The position numbers were made by a program, and so were the translations under genes. Positions 8,763-17,231 of a DNA stretch of 64,000 nucleotides are shown here, piece after piece. The stretch spans positions 1 to 64,000 of the forward strand of contig JAJZYH010000006.1 in assembly GCA_021798195.1 (NCBI GenBank). Reading direction: 5' to 3'. This DNA comes from Thermoplasmata archaeon. GTDB lineage: Archaea; Thermoplasmatota; Thermoplasmata; Lutacidiplasmatales; UBA184. The notes below the pieces were generated by a model. That model made no database searches. It saw only the letters and a program-made list of their open reading frames with translations, and was not told where the DNA came from. The first letter of the stretch is position 1, and each line of letters opens with the position of its first letter.

Positions 8763-9257
8763 ATGCTGAAGCCCGGTGATCGGGCCCCCAACTTCGTGGC
8801 CCCGACGGATGACGGGCACACGGTGGCCCTCTCCGATTACGTCGGGAAGAAGGTCGTCGTCCTGTACTTCTATCCGCGGGACGAGACGATGGGATGCACG
8901 CGGGAGGCCTGCTTGTTCCGGGATCACTGGGAGGAGATCCAGTCCCGGGGAGCGGAACTCCTGGGGATCAGCTCCGATCCTCCCGAGAGACATCAGCGAT
9001 TCCGGGCTCACCATCAGCTACCCTTTCCGCTCCTTTCCGATCCCAAGGGGGAGATCCGGGAGGCCTTCGGGGTCGCGGGAGGGCTCATCCCACCTCGGGC
9101 CACCTTCGTGATCGACGAGGGGGGGGTGGTCCGGATGGCCTACCGGAACCAATGGAACGTGGGCGCCCACGTTCGCCGGGCACTGGAAGCCCTGGGGGAA
9201 CCGCCCCGGGATCCGGGCCGACGACCCGATGGTACGCCCGGGGCTCCTCCGCCCTGA
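8763..9257 (+). CDS. Bcp/PrxQ-type peroxiredoxin
   Basis: Thiol peroxidase that reduces hydrogen and alkyl peroxides. The thioredoxin fold starts directly at MLKPGDRAPNF. The peroxidatic cysteine C45 lies in GCT, preceded by FYPRDET, and a second cysteine C50 follows five residues later, the atypical 2-Cys arrangement of PrxQ/Bcp. The family motif usually has a proline before GCT, and here it is methionine. The C-terminal 20 residues are Pro/Gly-rich and extend beyond the usual fold. ATG 8763 was chosen over the longer frame because the fold begins there. A CTTTAT box about 65 bp upstream could be the promoter. Confidence 0.9.
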   Translation: MLKPGDRAPNFVAPTDDGHTVALSDYVGKKVVVLYFYPRDETMGCTREACLFRDHWEEIQSRGAELLGISSDPPERHQRFRAHHQLPFPLLSDPKGEIREAFGVAGGLIPPRATFVIDEGGVVRMAYRNQWNVGAHVRRALEALGEPPRDPGRRPDGTPGAPPP

Positions 9258-9282
9258 GCTCCTGCCTCCGTAGACCCGTGGC

Positions 9283-10479
9283 TCAGGCCCCCTCCGGGGG
9301 ATGGAACGGCGCGAGGAGGTCCGGGAGGCCCCGGAGATCGGCGATCTCCCAGGTAGAGGCATGCGGAGGAGCCGATTCGCGTCGCCGGTTGACCCACACC
9401 GTCCGGAAACCCAACCGCCGCGCGGTGCCCACATCATAGGAAAGCGATCCGGCCACGTGCACCACCGTCGCCGGAGGCGCACCGGAATCCTTCCAGAACC
9501 GGATCCAGTGGGCGGGGTGGGGCTTGTAGGTCCCCGTGTCCTCGGAGGTGACGGTACGATCGAACGGGACCCCGATCCGCCGAATGGTGGCGGCAAGGAG
9601 ATCCCTATCGATGTTGGACAGGATGGCGAGCTTGAACCCCAGCTTCCGCAAGGATTGGAGGATCTCTGTGGTCTCGGGGAAGAGCGGCCATTCGGGGAGG
9701 GTTTCCTCCAGGAGTCCCTGGGGGAACTGAGATACCCCATCCTTTCCCACCTTCACAATGCTCCGGGTGACCTCGCGGAGGATCTGTCGGTAGGGTCGAT
9801 AGGCCCTGCTCTCAACCGCCCGTTCGGTTTCCCCGTAGCGCCGGAGGGTTTCCCTGGCTTCCTCGGGTCCCAGCACGGAGCGGAACGCCCGCTCCATTCC
9901 CGTCTCCCAATCCACGAGGGTCCCGTAACAGTCGAACGTGATCCAAGATACGGGCAGGGGATCCCCGGGATCCCGGGTGAGCTCGGGGGAAGGGCCGTCT
10001 ACCTGGATGACGGGGGCCTCCACGAGATCGAGGAGCTCGCCTGGGGTGATGCGGAAGAGAGCATTGGGATGGCCGGCGGCCGCATACACCTCGGGATGCG
10101 TCAAGAGATCCCGGTCGATGTACCGGGCCACGGGACTGCGGTGGGCGACCGGTGGGACTCCGCCGATGGGGAATCCGGTGATCTCCCGGACCCACTCAGG
10201 ATCGGCTCGTTGGATCCCCTCCCCGATGAGGGTGCCCATGGAAGCCTCGTCCACACGATTGGCACCGCTCACGATCACCAGGATGGGTCGGCCGGAAGTC
10301 TCTCCCCGGAAGACCACAGATTTGGCGATCTGGGAGATATGGCACCCCATGGCCTGTGCTGCATCCCGCGCGGTGCGGGTGCTCTGTGGGATCTCGCGCA
10401 CACGCCCCACCAGGCCGTGTGCCCGCAGGTAGGCATCCACCTTGTCCGCCGAAGGCCGCAGCGACGATTCGGAACCCAT
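9283..10479 (-). CDS. Fusion: YbaK-type aminoacyl-tRNA deacylase + HAD hydrolase
   Basis: Two domains in one uninterrupted frame. Residues about 8-160 are a YbaK/ProX editing domain: KSVVFRG, LVIVSGANRVD, and the GFPIGGVPPV/AAGHPNALFRI segments that line the deacylase pocket. Residues about 180-395 are a haloacid-dehalogenase hydrolase: motif I FDCYGTLVDW, motif II LSNID, motif III lysine in YKPHP, and motif IV HVAGSLSYDVGTA. The start at ATG 10479 follows a minus-strand TATA (CCATATCTA, 10509-10516) and avoids 67 low-complexity residues of the longer frame. The first domain should remove mischarged amino acids from tRNA. The HAD substrate is unknown. Such a fusion is unusual. Confidence 0.85.
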   Translation of the reverse strand: MGSESSLRPSADKVDAYLRAHGLVGRVREIPQSTRTARDAAQAMGCHISQIAKSVVFRGETSGRPILVIVSGANRVDEASMGTLIGEGIQRADPEWVREITGFPIGGVPPVAHRSPVARYIDRDLLTHPEVYAAAGHPNALFRITPGELLDLVEAPVIQVDGPSPELTRDPGDPLPVSWITFDCYGTLVDWETGMERAFRSVLGPEEARETLRRYGETERAVESRAYRPYRQILREVTRSIVKVGKDGVSQFPQGLLEETLPEWPLFPETTEILQSLRKLGFKLAILSNIDRDLLAATIRRIGVPFDRTVTSEDTGTYKPHPAHWIRFWKDSGAPPATVVHVAGSLSYDVGTARRLGFRTVWVNRRRESAPPHASTWEIADLRGLPDLLAPFHPPEGA

Positions 10480-10508
10480 GGCCCACGGGGTATCGGTCCC
10501 ACCGCAAG

Positions 10509-10516
10509 TAGATATG
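10509..10516 (-). promoter_or_regulatory. TATA box of YbaK-HAD gene
   Basis: The minus strand reads CATATCTA in GC-rich surroundings, 30 bp before the ATG at 10479. It supports that start and a very short or absent leader. Confidence 0.5.
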
Positions 10517-10660
10517 GACCGGACGGACCCGGTGCACACGGTGGAACCCACCCGGAGGGAGCCCGGCAGACTCTCTGCCCCGCTCCCGCTTCCCGGCCCG
10601 GCAAGGGCTCCCGCCCGGGGGCCGGCATGGGATTGATCACCCAAAGGGGCCTGGACCCCC

Positions 10661-11692
10661 ATGGCTTGTGCTTCGACCACTTCACGGCCGGAGGGAGGTA
10701 CGCGCCGAAGGAAGATCCTCGAGTGGATCGAAAGGGAGCCGGGGACGCCGGGGCTCGCCCAACGACTGGTTCCCGCGTTGACCCCCTCCGACCTTCCGTT
10801 CCTTCTCCTCGAGGTCGGGGCCTAGACCGTAACGGGACAAACCGCCCCGCGAACTACGGGGAACCTATGCCGGTAACTCCTTCGGACTCCCGGCGACCGT
10901 CGTCCCGCAACGGCTGCGGGAGTGGGACATGTTCCCGGCCCCGCGTCTCCGCGCGGGGTTCGAGGTGGAGGAGCTTTCTCCTGTCTGCCCGCTGGGCACC
11001 GTTTCCACACTCGCTCCCATCTCGCAGGATTCTCTCGTGGTTGCGACGCGGGGTTACGAGGTGGTCCCAGATCCGACCGCCGTGCTCGCCCTCGAATGCG
11101 CCGTGCGCCGGCTCCGACCCCCGGGAGCCCGAGTCCATTTGGTCTAGAGCCGTCGCGTCGTAGGAGGGCAACGCGCATCCACGGTGCCGGGAGTGCACCA
11201 CCACTTCCGGTCTGGAGTCTTGCGCGCAGAGGAAGGGACCAGGGAAACCTGCACTTCGAGAGCGAGACCGCCTCCCTCCACGTGCGTACGTATCTTCGAC
11301 TGCGGGAGGACTGGTTGGGCTCCCAGGTGAAGCTCCCCAAGACGTTGCCGGCCCTCGAGGGTCGGGAAATATCCTCCCGCTTGGAACCGGCCCTTACCGG
11401 GCCCCTTGCTTCGCAGTTTCCCCAGGTGCGGTGGGGGTGTGAAGATCCGACTCCCGAGGGGTGGGCGTACCACCGGACCTGCCGATTCCAGATCCACGCG
11501 CAGCGCCCGGTCCCAGGGGAGCGGAACCTGGACGACGGAGGCGGCCTGGATTGGACCCAAAATCTTATGCAGAACGGAAAGGATGGATTCGTCACGAGCG
11601 GGGTCGGAAGCGAGCGGTTCCTGGAACTCTTTCCCCGAAAGCCCCCCGACCGAGCGAACCCCCTTCCCGAAGAAGAAAACCTTGAACGTTGA
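10661..11692 (+). pseudogene. Degraded conserved gene with several frameshifts and a stop
   Basis: Coding-like sequence continues across several plus-strand frames. An ATG frame at 10661-10825 encodes a 54-residue helical segment (KILEWIEREPGTPGLAQ). A second frame from about 10835 reads FGLPATVVPQRLREW, ELSPVCPLGTVSTLAP and DPTAVLALECAVRR. It meets a TAG at 11145, continues SRRVVGGQ...HHHFRSG, then shifts near 11215 into a third frame reading RRGRDQGNLHFESE, FPQVRW, then DGGGLDWTQNLMQN and GVGSERFLELF, ending at 11692. The order of well-formed segments argues for one ancestral protein of about 330 residues. I do not assign a family. The G-x-G-x-E-R end recalls class II synthetase-like folds only weakly. 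At least two frameshifts and one nonsense codon make it a pseudogene. Confidence 0.65.
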
Positions 11693-12233
11693 GGACCGGC
11701 CGCCCCCACGGGGAGGGGCCACGTTCACGGTCCGACGGGTACGCGCAGAGGAGTGGGAACAACTTCGGGACCTGCGCCTGCGAGCCCTACGCTCGGATCC
11801 CCATGCCTTCGCCACCACCTTCGCGGAGGCCAAGGCGCGCACGGAAAGGCAGTGGCGGGATTGGGCCCGCAACGGAGCCACCTCCGAGCGGAACTGTATG
11901 GTGGTCGCAGAAAGGGCCCCGGGGTCGCTCTTGGGACTCGGAGCGGTCTTTCTTACGGAGAGCCACTTCACGCTCGTGAGCATGTGGGTGGACCCTTCTG
12001 CTCGGGGCAGGGGGATTGGGGGCGCCATCGTGGAGTCCCTCCTCGCATGGGCCGAGCGCTCCATCCCGGGAGTGGAGGTCCGTCTGGACGTGAACCCGGA
12101 ACAGGAGGCAGCGGTGGCCCTCTACCGATCCCACGGGTTCCAGGAGACCGGGGTGGAAGAGCCTCTGGGCCACTCCCCGCCTGCGATGGTTCGTCAGATG
12201 ATCCGGCCGGGAAGGCCCGTCCGAGCGCCGTAA
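11682..12233 (+). CDS. GNAT-family N-acetyltransferase
   Basis: A 183-residue acetyltransferase. Strand 1 TFTVRRVRAEEWEQLRDLRLRAL is typical of GNAT domains. The acetyl-CoA pyrophosphate-binding motif is VDPSARGRGIGGAIVESLLAW around residue 105, with the R/Q-x-x-G-x-G/A signature as RGRGIGG. The C-terminal VNPEQEAAVALYRSHGFQETG is also characteristic. The acceptor is unknown. The start is uncertain: TTG at 11682 is the nearest initiation codon before the domain. It overlaps the last bases of the upstream pseudogene, and the frame stays open much further upstream with no good start. Confidence 0.85.
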   Translation: MNVEDRPPPRGGATFTVRRVRAEEWEQLRDLRLRALRSDPHAFATTFAEAKARTERQWRDWARNGATSERNCMVVAERAPGSLLGLGAVFLTESHFTLVSMWVDPSARGRGIGGAIVESLLAWAERSIPGVEVRLDVNPEQEAAVALYRSHGFQETGVEEPLGHSPPAMVRQMIRPGRPVRAP

Positions 12234-12635
12234 GATCCTGCTCCTTGCCAGGGTCCTTGCCCGAGGGGACGCCTCCCCGCTCCCCGTGAGGTTGTTTCCG
12301 CACGCTCCACCTTCCCCGCCGCCCTTAAGCACAGCCAAGCTCGGCGAGCCCAACCACGCACCTGACCTGCGCCGGTCGTTCCTCCCCGCGGTGTGTCCTG
12401 TTCGGAACCCTCGTCGTGTTCACCCTGATCTTGGGCAGCGTCGGGCTGGGGAGCGCCTTAGGCTCCCCTTCCTCGGAGAAGGTCCCCACGTCCAACGCCT
12501 ACCACTGAGCGTCCTTCTCTCGCGCGTTCCAGCTCGATTCGGCGGGCGATGCCCGGACACCCATCCGGGTGGGATCCCGGCAGCGATGCATGCGCGCTAC
12601 GAGGGGGCCTTCCTGAGGAGGACCGGGATCCCGGG
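12234..12635. other. Intergenic region, no convincing gene
   Basis: Between a GNAT gene and the convergent ABC ATPase. There is a TATA-like CCTTAAG near 12321. A short frame around 12401-12507 encodes a hydrophobic, signal-like stretch (TLVVFTLILGSVGLGSALG) ending in a TGA, but it lacks a good start. It may be the remnant of a secreted protein. No RNA gene or repeat was recognised. Confidence 0.4.
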
Positions 12636-14171
12636 CTAGGCAGGGGGAAGGCGCGTCCCGCACTGCAGACAGAACTTATGAGCGGGGTCGTTGAGTGCAC
12701 CGCAGTGGGGGCACGGCACGGGCCCCGGGACGGGTGCCACCGGCGGCGGGGGCGGAGGGTGATTCAGGGGGGGCGGCAAGATCCCGACCCCCATCTCCGC
12801 CGGAGGTGGCGGAGGGACGTCCAGCGACGTCTTCCCTACCGACGCCGGAGGCGGCTGGGTCTCCACAGATGGGACCGGAGGCGGCGGAGGATTTCCCGAG
12901 GAGACCCCAGAGGGAGGGGCAGGAGGGGCCGATGCGGCACGGGGTCCGCCACAATGGTGGCAGAAGAGATCCTCGGCAGCCCAGGGGGTCTGGCACCGAG
13001 GGCAAACGCCCGGCGGTGCCTCCGCGACACCGACGCTCGTCGGGCCGGGGATGGGGGTTCCCCGGGTGGGCGGTGCAGCGGGGGTGCTGGGTCCGGCAAC
13101 GGGAATGGAAGGGGCCGGAAGGGTATCCGGTGCGCGGCGAGGGGACGGTTCGGGCGGCACCGGCCAGAGCGATGGCTGGGGAGACATGGCCGGGGGCTGA
13201 CCGCCGGTCACGAACGCCAAGAAGAGGTCTTCCACGGAAACCGTTTCCCGTTCGCAGGTGAGCAAGAGTCCGCCATGCTGCAGGGCGATCCGGGCGAGCT
13301 CCTCGCGCGGATCCTCATCATTGTCTACCCGGAACCGGATGCCTCCCGGGATTCCCGCGACACGGCTCACCAAGGAAAGGCCCGGCAGCTGGGCGATCCC
13401 CGAGGCCAGCTGGTCCGAAAGGTTCCGGAACTCGGCCCGATAAAAGTCCCCACCGGAGATCCGACGCACCAGGTCCTCCACCCGCCCTTCTGCGACGGTC
13501 TGTCCAGAGTCGATGATGGTAAGGTTGGAGCAGATGCGCTGCACCTCCCCCAACTGATGGGAGGAGAGGAGGATCGTCCGGGGATTCCCCGACCCCCGCA
13601 CGAGTTCCTCCAGCAGCTGACGCAAACTCGCCATGGACACAGGGTCGAGCCCCGAAGTGGGCTCGTCGAGGACGAGGATCTCGGGATCACCCATCATGGC
13701 GACACCGATGGCCAGGCGGGCCCGCATTCCCTTGCTGTAGCTCTTGACCCTGTTCTGGGCGGCGTCCTGGAGATCCAGCCAACCCAGGATCCGGGACCGC
13801 TCCAGGGGCACCTCGGTCTTGGTGAGACCATGGAGGCGACCGTAGGATTCCAGAGCCTCGGCGCCAGTAAAGTACTCCGGAAGCGCTCCGGCTTCGGGGG
13901 CATATCCGAGGTGGACCCGGACCCGGGCGTCCGAAAGCGGATCGTAGCTCTGGCCGAGGATCTCGAATTCCCCCCCGTCGCTGTGCAAGAGACCCATGAG
14001 GCACTTCATGGTCGTCGTCTTCCCGGCCCCGTTCCGCCCCAGAAACCCATGGATCCCCCCCCGGGGCACGGTCATATTCAGTCCACGGAGGCCGGCGCCC
14101 GTGTCCCCATAGATCTTCCTCAGCCCCCGGATCGAAATGGCGCTCTGCGACGGAGAGACGGAGGCAGCCAT
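12636..14171 (-). CDS. ABC exporter ATPase with C-terminal zinc ribbons
   Basis: The N-terminal 320 residues are a DrrA/CcmA-type ABC ATPase: Walker A GRNGAGKTTT, signature YSKGMRARL (replacing LSGGQ, as common in export ATPases), Walker B ILVLDEP, and switch His in SSH. Then follow a Pro-rich linker, a zinc ribbon (CPRCQTPW...CHHC), a second Pro-rich linker with long proline runs and a second zinc ribbon (CPHCGAL...CLQC) at the very C-terminus. The start at 14171 overlaps the permease stop as ATGA, which sets it against a longer frame. It powers the neighbouring membrane subunit. The ribbons could dock partners. Such tails are not part of the usual family. Confidence 0.88.
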   Translation of the reverse strand: MAASVSPSQSAISIRGLRKIYGDTGAGLRGLNMTVPRGGIHGFLGRNGAGKTTTMKCLMGLLHSDGGEFEILGQSYDPLSDARVRVHLGYAPEAGALPEYFTGAEALESYGRLHGLTKTEVPLERSRILGWLDLQDAAQNRVKSYSKGMRARLAIGVAMMGDPEILVLDEPTSGLDPVSMASLRQLLEELVRGSGNPRTILLSSHQLGEVQRICSNLTIIDSGQTVAEGRVEDLVRRISGGDFYRAEFRNLSDQLASGIAQLPGLSLVSRVAGIPGGIRFRVDNDEDPREELARIALQHGGLLLTCERETVSVEDLFLAFVTGGQPPAMSPQPSLWPVPPEPSPRRAPDTLPAPSIPVAGPSTPAAPPTRGTPIPGPTSVGVAEAPPGVCPRCQTPWAAEDLFCHHCGGPRAASAPPAPPSGVSSGNPPPPPVPSVETQPPPASVGKTSLDVPPPPPAEMGVGILPPPLNHPPPPPPVAPVPGPVPCPHCGALNDPAHKFCLQCGTRLPPA

Positions 14172-15160
14172 CACTCCGGCACCTCCAACCGACGGAATAG
14201 GGCCATTCCCAAGACCACGAAGAGCAGGGTGGTCAGGAGCAGGCCAACCACAGATAGTAAGGCGAAGGAGGCCGTGGGAACTGATCCCAAAGCAAACTGG
14301 GCCGTAGCGGGGAGGGACTGAATCACGGACTGAGGCAGGAATGTGACATAGGCCAGTCCGTTGGGGTTGGCCGCGTAGACCCGGAGGCCCGCAAAGGGCA
14401 ACCATGCGTTCTCACCGGGGAGTACGTACGCAAGGGGGACCGTGGACAGACCTCTATCCTTAAGCAATAACAAGAGGACCTCCGACGCGCCCCCGATCAC
14501 CCAAAGGAGGAGGGAGACAGGTCGTGAGCGCCGGAAACCCACGCTGAGGCAGAGGGCGAGGGAAGCGAATGATAAGAAGCTCAAAGCGAGTTCCAAGATG
14601 GCGAGGGGAGCCCACTGCAGATTGGCCTGGGGCCCCATGGTCAACCAAGAGAGAATGATCACGAGACCCACGTAAAGAGCTGAGAGGGGCAGGAAGATCG
14701 CCACCTTAGCCAGGAACTTCCCGAGGAAAATCGTCTCCCGTCGCGCCGGTTGGGAAACGAGGGCCCACAGGGTGCCCTTGTCCTTCTCCCTCGCAACCGA
14801 CTCGGAACTGGAAGCCCCTCCGATGATGATGAACCAGAATCCAAAGATGGACATCAACAGCACGGCATCTTCCCACCACGTATCCCGGATTTCGCTGGGG
14901 ATCGGAGCACTTCCGGTGGAATTCCCGAATTGCCCCGGTGGTCCATGGCTCACCGTCAAGGGAAGCAAAGCTCCCGACAGGATCGCGAGAAGGATCAGGA
15001 TGAACGCGGAGAAATAGACCCAGTATTTCTTCAGATCCCAGGCGATCTCGTACCGCGCGACTTCTCCCAACAACGCGAGCTGCCCGCGCTCCGGTGCACG
15101 TTTGCGATTTGTGGTAGCACCCAACGCTCCGCCCGACCCGCGCACGAAGCCGCTACCCAC
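14171..15160 (-). CDS. ABC-2 type transporter permease
   Basis: An integral membrane subunit with six predicted helices, beginning with a cytoplasmic segment (RYEIAWDLKKYW) and TM1 FSAFILILLAILSGALL. A large first extracellular loop follows, then GGASSSESVAREKDKGTLWAL, the cytoplasmic coupling-type segment seen in ABC-2/NatB-like permeases. It is the partner of the ATPase immediately downstream (ATGA overlap), likely exporting a lipid, ion or antibiotic-like substrate. The start is placed at GTG 15160 because a strong TATA box lies about 28 bp upstream, implying a leaderless message. The longer open frame to 15268 would run through the promoter. Confidence 0.85.
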   Translation of the reverse strand: MGSGFVRGSGGALGATTNRKRAPERGQLALLGEVARYEIAWDLKKYWVYFSAFILILLAILSGALLPLTVSHGPPGQFGNSTGSAPIPSEIRDTWWEDAVLLMSIFGFWFIIIGGASSSESVAREKDKGTLWALVSQPARRETIFLGKFLAKVAIFLPLSALYVGLVIILSWLTMGPQANLQWAPLAILELALSFLSFASLALCLSVGFRRSRPVSLLLWVIGGASEVLLLLLKDRGLSTVPLAYVLPGENAWLPFAGLRVYAANPNGLAYVTFLPQSVIQSLPATAQFALGSVPTASFALLSVVGLLLTTLLFVVLGMALFRRLEVPE

Positions 15161-15183
15161 CTTGGGTGAATCCAGTGCCTTCG

Positions 15184-15193
15184 ATATAAAAAT
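15184..15193 (-). promoter_or_regulatory. TATA box of ABC exporter operon
   Basis: The minus strand reads ATTTTTATAT, the strongest A+T run in this part of the window, centred 28 bp from the GTG at 15160. It supports leaderless initiation there. Confidence 0.65.
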
Positions 15194-15399
15194 TTGGTCT
15201 GTGAGATGCGGGAAACAGAGCCATGCTTCCCGGGAGGCGGGCGAAGAGCTCTCCCCCCCGCTCGCCATGAAGGGGAAGGGTTGTGGGACGAGACACCTCC
15301 CGCAGGCGCGTGGTCACGCCACTGGAGCGCACGGAGGGATTGGATTGCGCCATCAGCCCTTGGAACGACGAGAGCATGTAGCCGACAGGAGGATGGGAT

Positions 15400-15483
15400 G
15401 CTGGCGCCAGGATTCGAACCTGGGGACTCCTGCGAGAACGGATCTTGAGTCCGTCGCCGTTGGCCAGTCTTGGCTACGCCAGC
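15400..15483 (-). tRNA. tRNA-Leu(CAA), copy 1
   Basis: Folds as a class II tRNA: acceptor GCTGGCG/CGCCAGC, D-arm GCC/GGC with a 13-nt loop containing GGCC, anticodon stem ACGGA/TCCGT around loop CTCAAGA (anticodon CAA), a long variable arm, and T-arm CCAGG-TTCGAAT-CCTGG. 84 nt, no intron, no encoded CCA. It is almost identical to the copy at 17148-17231, with one base change in the T-loop. Upstream sequence resembles that of copy 2, but the TATA-like AAATA is changed to AAGTC, so this copy may be weakly expressed. Confidence 0.95.
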
Positions 15484-15520
15484 CCGCGCTCTGGACCTCC
15501 CGAGGGGACTTGGGCCTGAG
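15400..15520. repeat. Direct repeat copy A (tRNA-Leu plus promoter flank)
   Basis: About 120 bp comprising the whole tRNA-Leu gene and about 37 bp of its upstream flank recur at 17148-17268 in the same orientation with only a handful of differences. The pair brackets 1.66 kb containing a toxin-antitoxin module and a pseudogene. Confidence 0.85.
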
Positions 15521-15735
15521 TCGACGGTACGCGACTTACCAGCTTGGCGGGCCCAACAGGCTTGCACTGCGCCATCGAGTGAGATGAGGTCATGAACCTT
15601 GACGCACTCTCGAAACCCAGGCGCCGGCGCTTCTTCCCTGAGTCCCCCATTGAGAGGCCACCTTCCCGCTCCCCGGGGACCGGGTATTCCCCGTCGGGAA
15701 CGGGCGTGTTGGAATCGAAGGCAATCGAGGATATC

Positions 15736-16137
15736 CTATTGGTTTCTCACATCAGGTTGACCAACAAATGCCGTGTCTGCGCTGATCAATGCCGCGTCAA
15801 GGTCTCGAGCTGTGCTCAGAACGATGGCATCGGCCAGGCTTGCCTGGGAATCCGCCTTCCGCAAATCCTGGCGTAAGACGCCGGCCGAAACCGCAATCTC
15901 AGGAGTCACGTCCACGATCTCGCTTTCCCTTCGGATGCTCGCAATGACAAGGGGGATGTCCCCTCTCTGCCCCTCGGACACCATCTTGGCCGTGACTTCA
16001 CCCAATGTGATCGACGATGTGAAGACACGGGTTCCCTTCGGCTCGAGGTAGCTCCTCTGGAGTTTGGCCCCTCTCGAAGATCCACGAAGGATCTCCCACC
16101 AAGCCCACGTGTCCAGGACGATCCTAGATCCGGTCAC
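15736..16137 (-). CDS. vapC: VapC-type PIN-domain toxin ribonuclease
   Basis: A 133-residue PIN domain with all four acidic residues: D9 (VLDTWAWW), E47 (TLGEVTA), D103 (SLADAIVLSTAR) and D121 (ISADTAF). PIN toxins cleave specific RNAs, often initiator tRNA or rRNA, with Mg2+ or Mn2+. The ATG lies inside the 3' end of the upstream antitoxin gene (14-bp overlap), the usual coupled order antitoxin-toxin. The module lies between two copies of a tRNA-Leu gene, suggesting it arrived with, or stabilises, a mobile segment. The catalytic set is complete, so the toxin is probably active. Confidence 0.9.
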   Translation of the reverse strand: MTGSRIVLDTWAWWEILRGSSRGAKLQRSYLEPKGTRVFTSSITLGEVTAKMVSEGQRGDIPLVIASIRRESEIVDVTPEIAVSAGVLRQDLRKADSQASLADAIVLSTARDLDAALISADTAFVGQPDVRNQ

Positions 16138-16351
16138 GCCAGAGGCCCTCCTTCCTCCGATTGAAGTCCGTCTTCACCTTTCCTTTCAACAGGCCAAAAG
16201 GCGGAGGTACGTCCACCCGGAGCACTGCATGGACAGGATCGCCCTCCTTGAGATGAGCTCGCCGCGCATCCTTCGCCGGGATCACAATCGCCAAGCTATT
16301 GCCCACGCGATGAACGTGCCCGGCAACCTCGATTCCAGTCACGTTGTACAT
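16124..16351 (-). CDS. vapB: AbrB/SpoVT-like antitoxin (VapB type)
   Basis: A 75-residue protein whose N-terminal half EVAGHVHRVGNSLAIVIP followed by LKEGDPVHAVL matches the swapped-hairpin AbrB/SpoVT DNA-binding domain: a short beta strand, G-N-S-L-A-I-x-I-P, then the KEGD turn. The basic tail (GKVKTDFNRRKEGLWRD) would wrap the toxin. The antitoxin should bind and neutralise the adjacent PIN toxin and repress the operon. ATG 16351 was chosen because the domain begins right there and an A+T-rich AAATAGG lies about 15-20 bp upstream. The longer frame to 16549 is antisense-like sequence. Confidence 0.85.
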   Translation of the reverse strand: MYNVTGIEVAGHVHRVGNSLAIVIPAKDARRAHLKEGDPVHAVLRVDVPPPFGLLKGKVKTDFNRRKEGLWRDRI

Positions 16352-16548
16352 AGACGTATTACGCCTATTTGGTCCTTCCCTGGTGTCGAGGCCCTGGTGG
16401 ATACTGCGGTCAAGGACCTCTCTTCGGAGATGCGGTGCCACGAATCTATGGCCAGGACAGATGGCCAAATCGGGTCCGTTGATCACGAAATGGGCATGGT
16501 GCACCACGCGAAGATCCCCGCGGGAAAATCGAAGAGTCGCAGGGCCCA

Positions 16549-16975
16549 ATGAAGGGCATGTCGGAACTGGAAGGGGCCGAGGTGACCGTAGGAGTCATGG
16601 TGTCCAACTTGAACAGGGAACGCCGAAGGGTACGAGCAAGTCTTGGGACGGCCCCCGGAACTTGAACCTGTCCCAGGAATCCTCGAATGGAAAGTGGGTG
16701 GAGCTTGGCTCCAATTGGACGAGGACAACGCGACTCCTGCGGGATGGACCTTCCGGATTGACGTGAAGAACTTCTAGGCAGAAAGGGCCCGGGTCTTGGA
16801 ACGGAACGTCCGAGTGACCCACGCGACTGGGATTCCTGGCCTCATCCAGTTCTTCGACCTTTCGGATCCGGATGGAGACAAGTTGGGTCTTTACGAGTTG
16901 GCCCATGATGCGTGCGAGGAAGGAGCGAGGAAGATTTGGATCCTCTGTGCATTCAGAGGATCTCATGCAGGGTAG
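16549..16975 (+). pseudogene. Degraded VOC (glyoxalase-like) gene
   Basis: An ATG at 16549 opens VTVGVMVSNLNR, the first strand and helix of a vicinal-oxygen-chelate domain. The frame then shifts near 16610-16620 into GYEQVLGRPPELEPVPG and WLQLDEDNATPAGWTFRID. It is cut by a TAG at 16775-16777, and continues in the same frame with RARVLERNVRVTHATGIPG and FFDLSDPDGDKLGLYEL. The last is the classic VOC ending F-x-D-P-D-G-x-x-L-x-L-x-E. One frameshift and one nonsense codon make it a pseudogene of about 140 residues. It lies in the tRNA-bracketed segment, divergent from vapBC. Confidence 0.8.
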
Positions 16976-17147
16976 CGAGGGGACGCCCAAGAGTCCCCAT
17001 CCTATGGACCGGGGAACGGCCGCATTGCGTGACGCGACACCTTTCCTTGGCTCGGGATGAGCCAGGACAGGAAGACGCAAGGGATCGCATGTGTGCCGAG
17101 CCCCTGGAACAAGGGAAGGAGGCGACAGACCACAGGAGGGGGACGAT

Positions 17148-17231
17148 GCTGGCGCCAGGATTTGAACCTGGGGACTCCTGCGAGAACGGATCTTGAGTCC
17201 GTCGCCGTTGGCCAGTCTTGGCTACGCCAGC
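17148..17231 (-). tRNA. tRNA-Leu(CAA), copy 2
   Basis: Same 84-nt class II structure as the copy at 15400, with anticodon CAA. The T-loop reads TTCAAAT rather than TTCGAAT. Both are compatible with a functional tRNA. About 25 bp upstream on the minus strand lies CCAAATAC, a usable TATA-like box that is altered in copy 1, so this copy is the better candidate for the expressed gene. No intron and no encoded CCA. Confidence 0.95.

Noticed and set aside
12286-12639. Plus-strand frame of 117 codons before the ABC ATPase
   Set aside because: Pro/Arg/His-rich composition and no domain. A hydrophobic stretch in another frame looks more protein-like but lacks a start.
15592-15876. Plus-strand frame of 94 codons beside vapC
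   Set aside because: Its second half is antisense to the PIN domain and its first half is basic low-complexity sequence. It has no promoter or family signal.
10661-16975. In-frame TAG codons in two conserved sequences as pyrrolysine codons
   Set aside because: Both genes also have frameshifts, and TAG is used as a normal stop for several intact genes in this window (for example 2553, 6346, 34918 and 41617). Decay is the simpler explanation.
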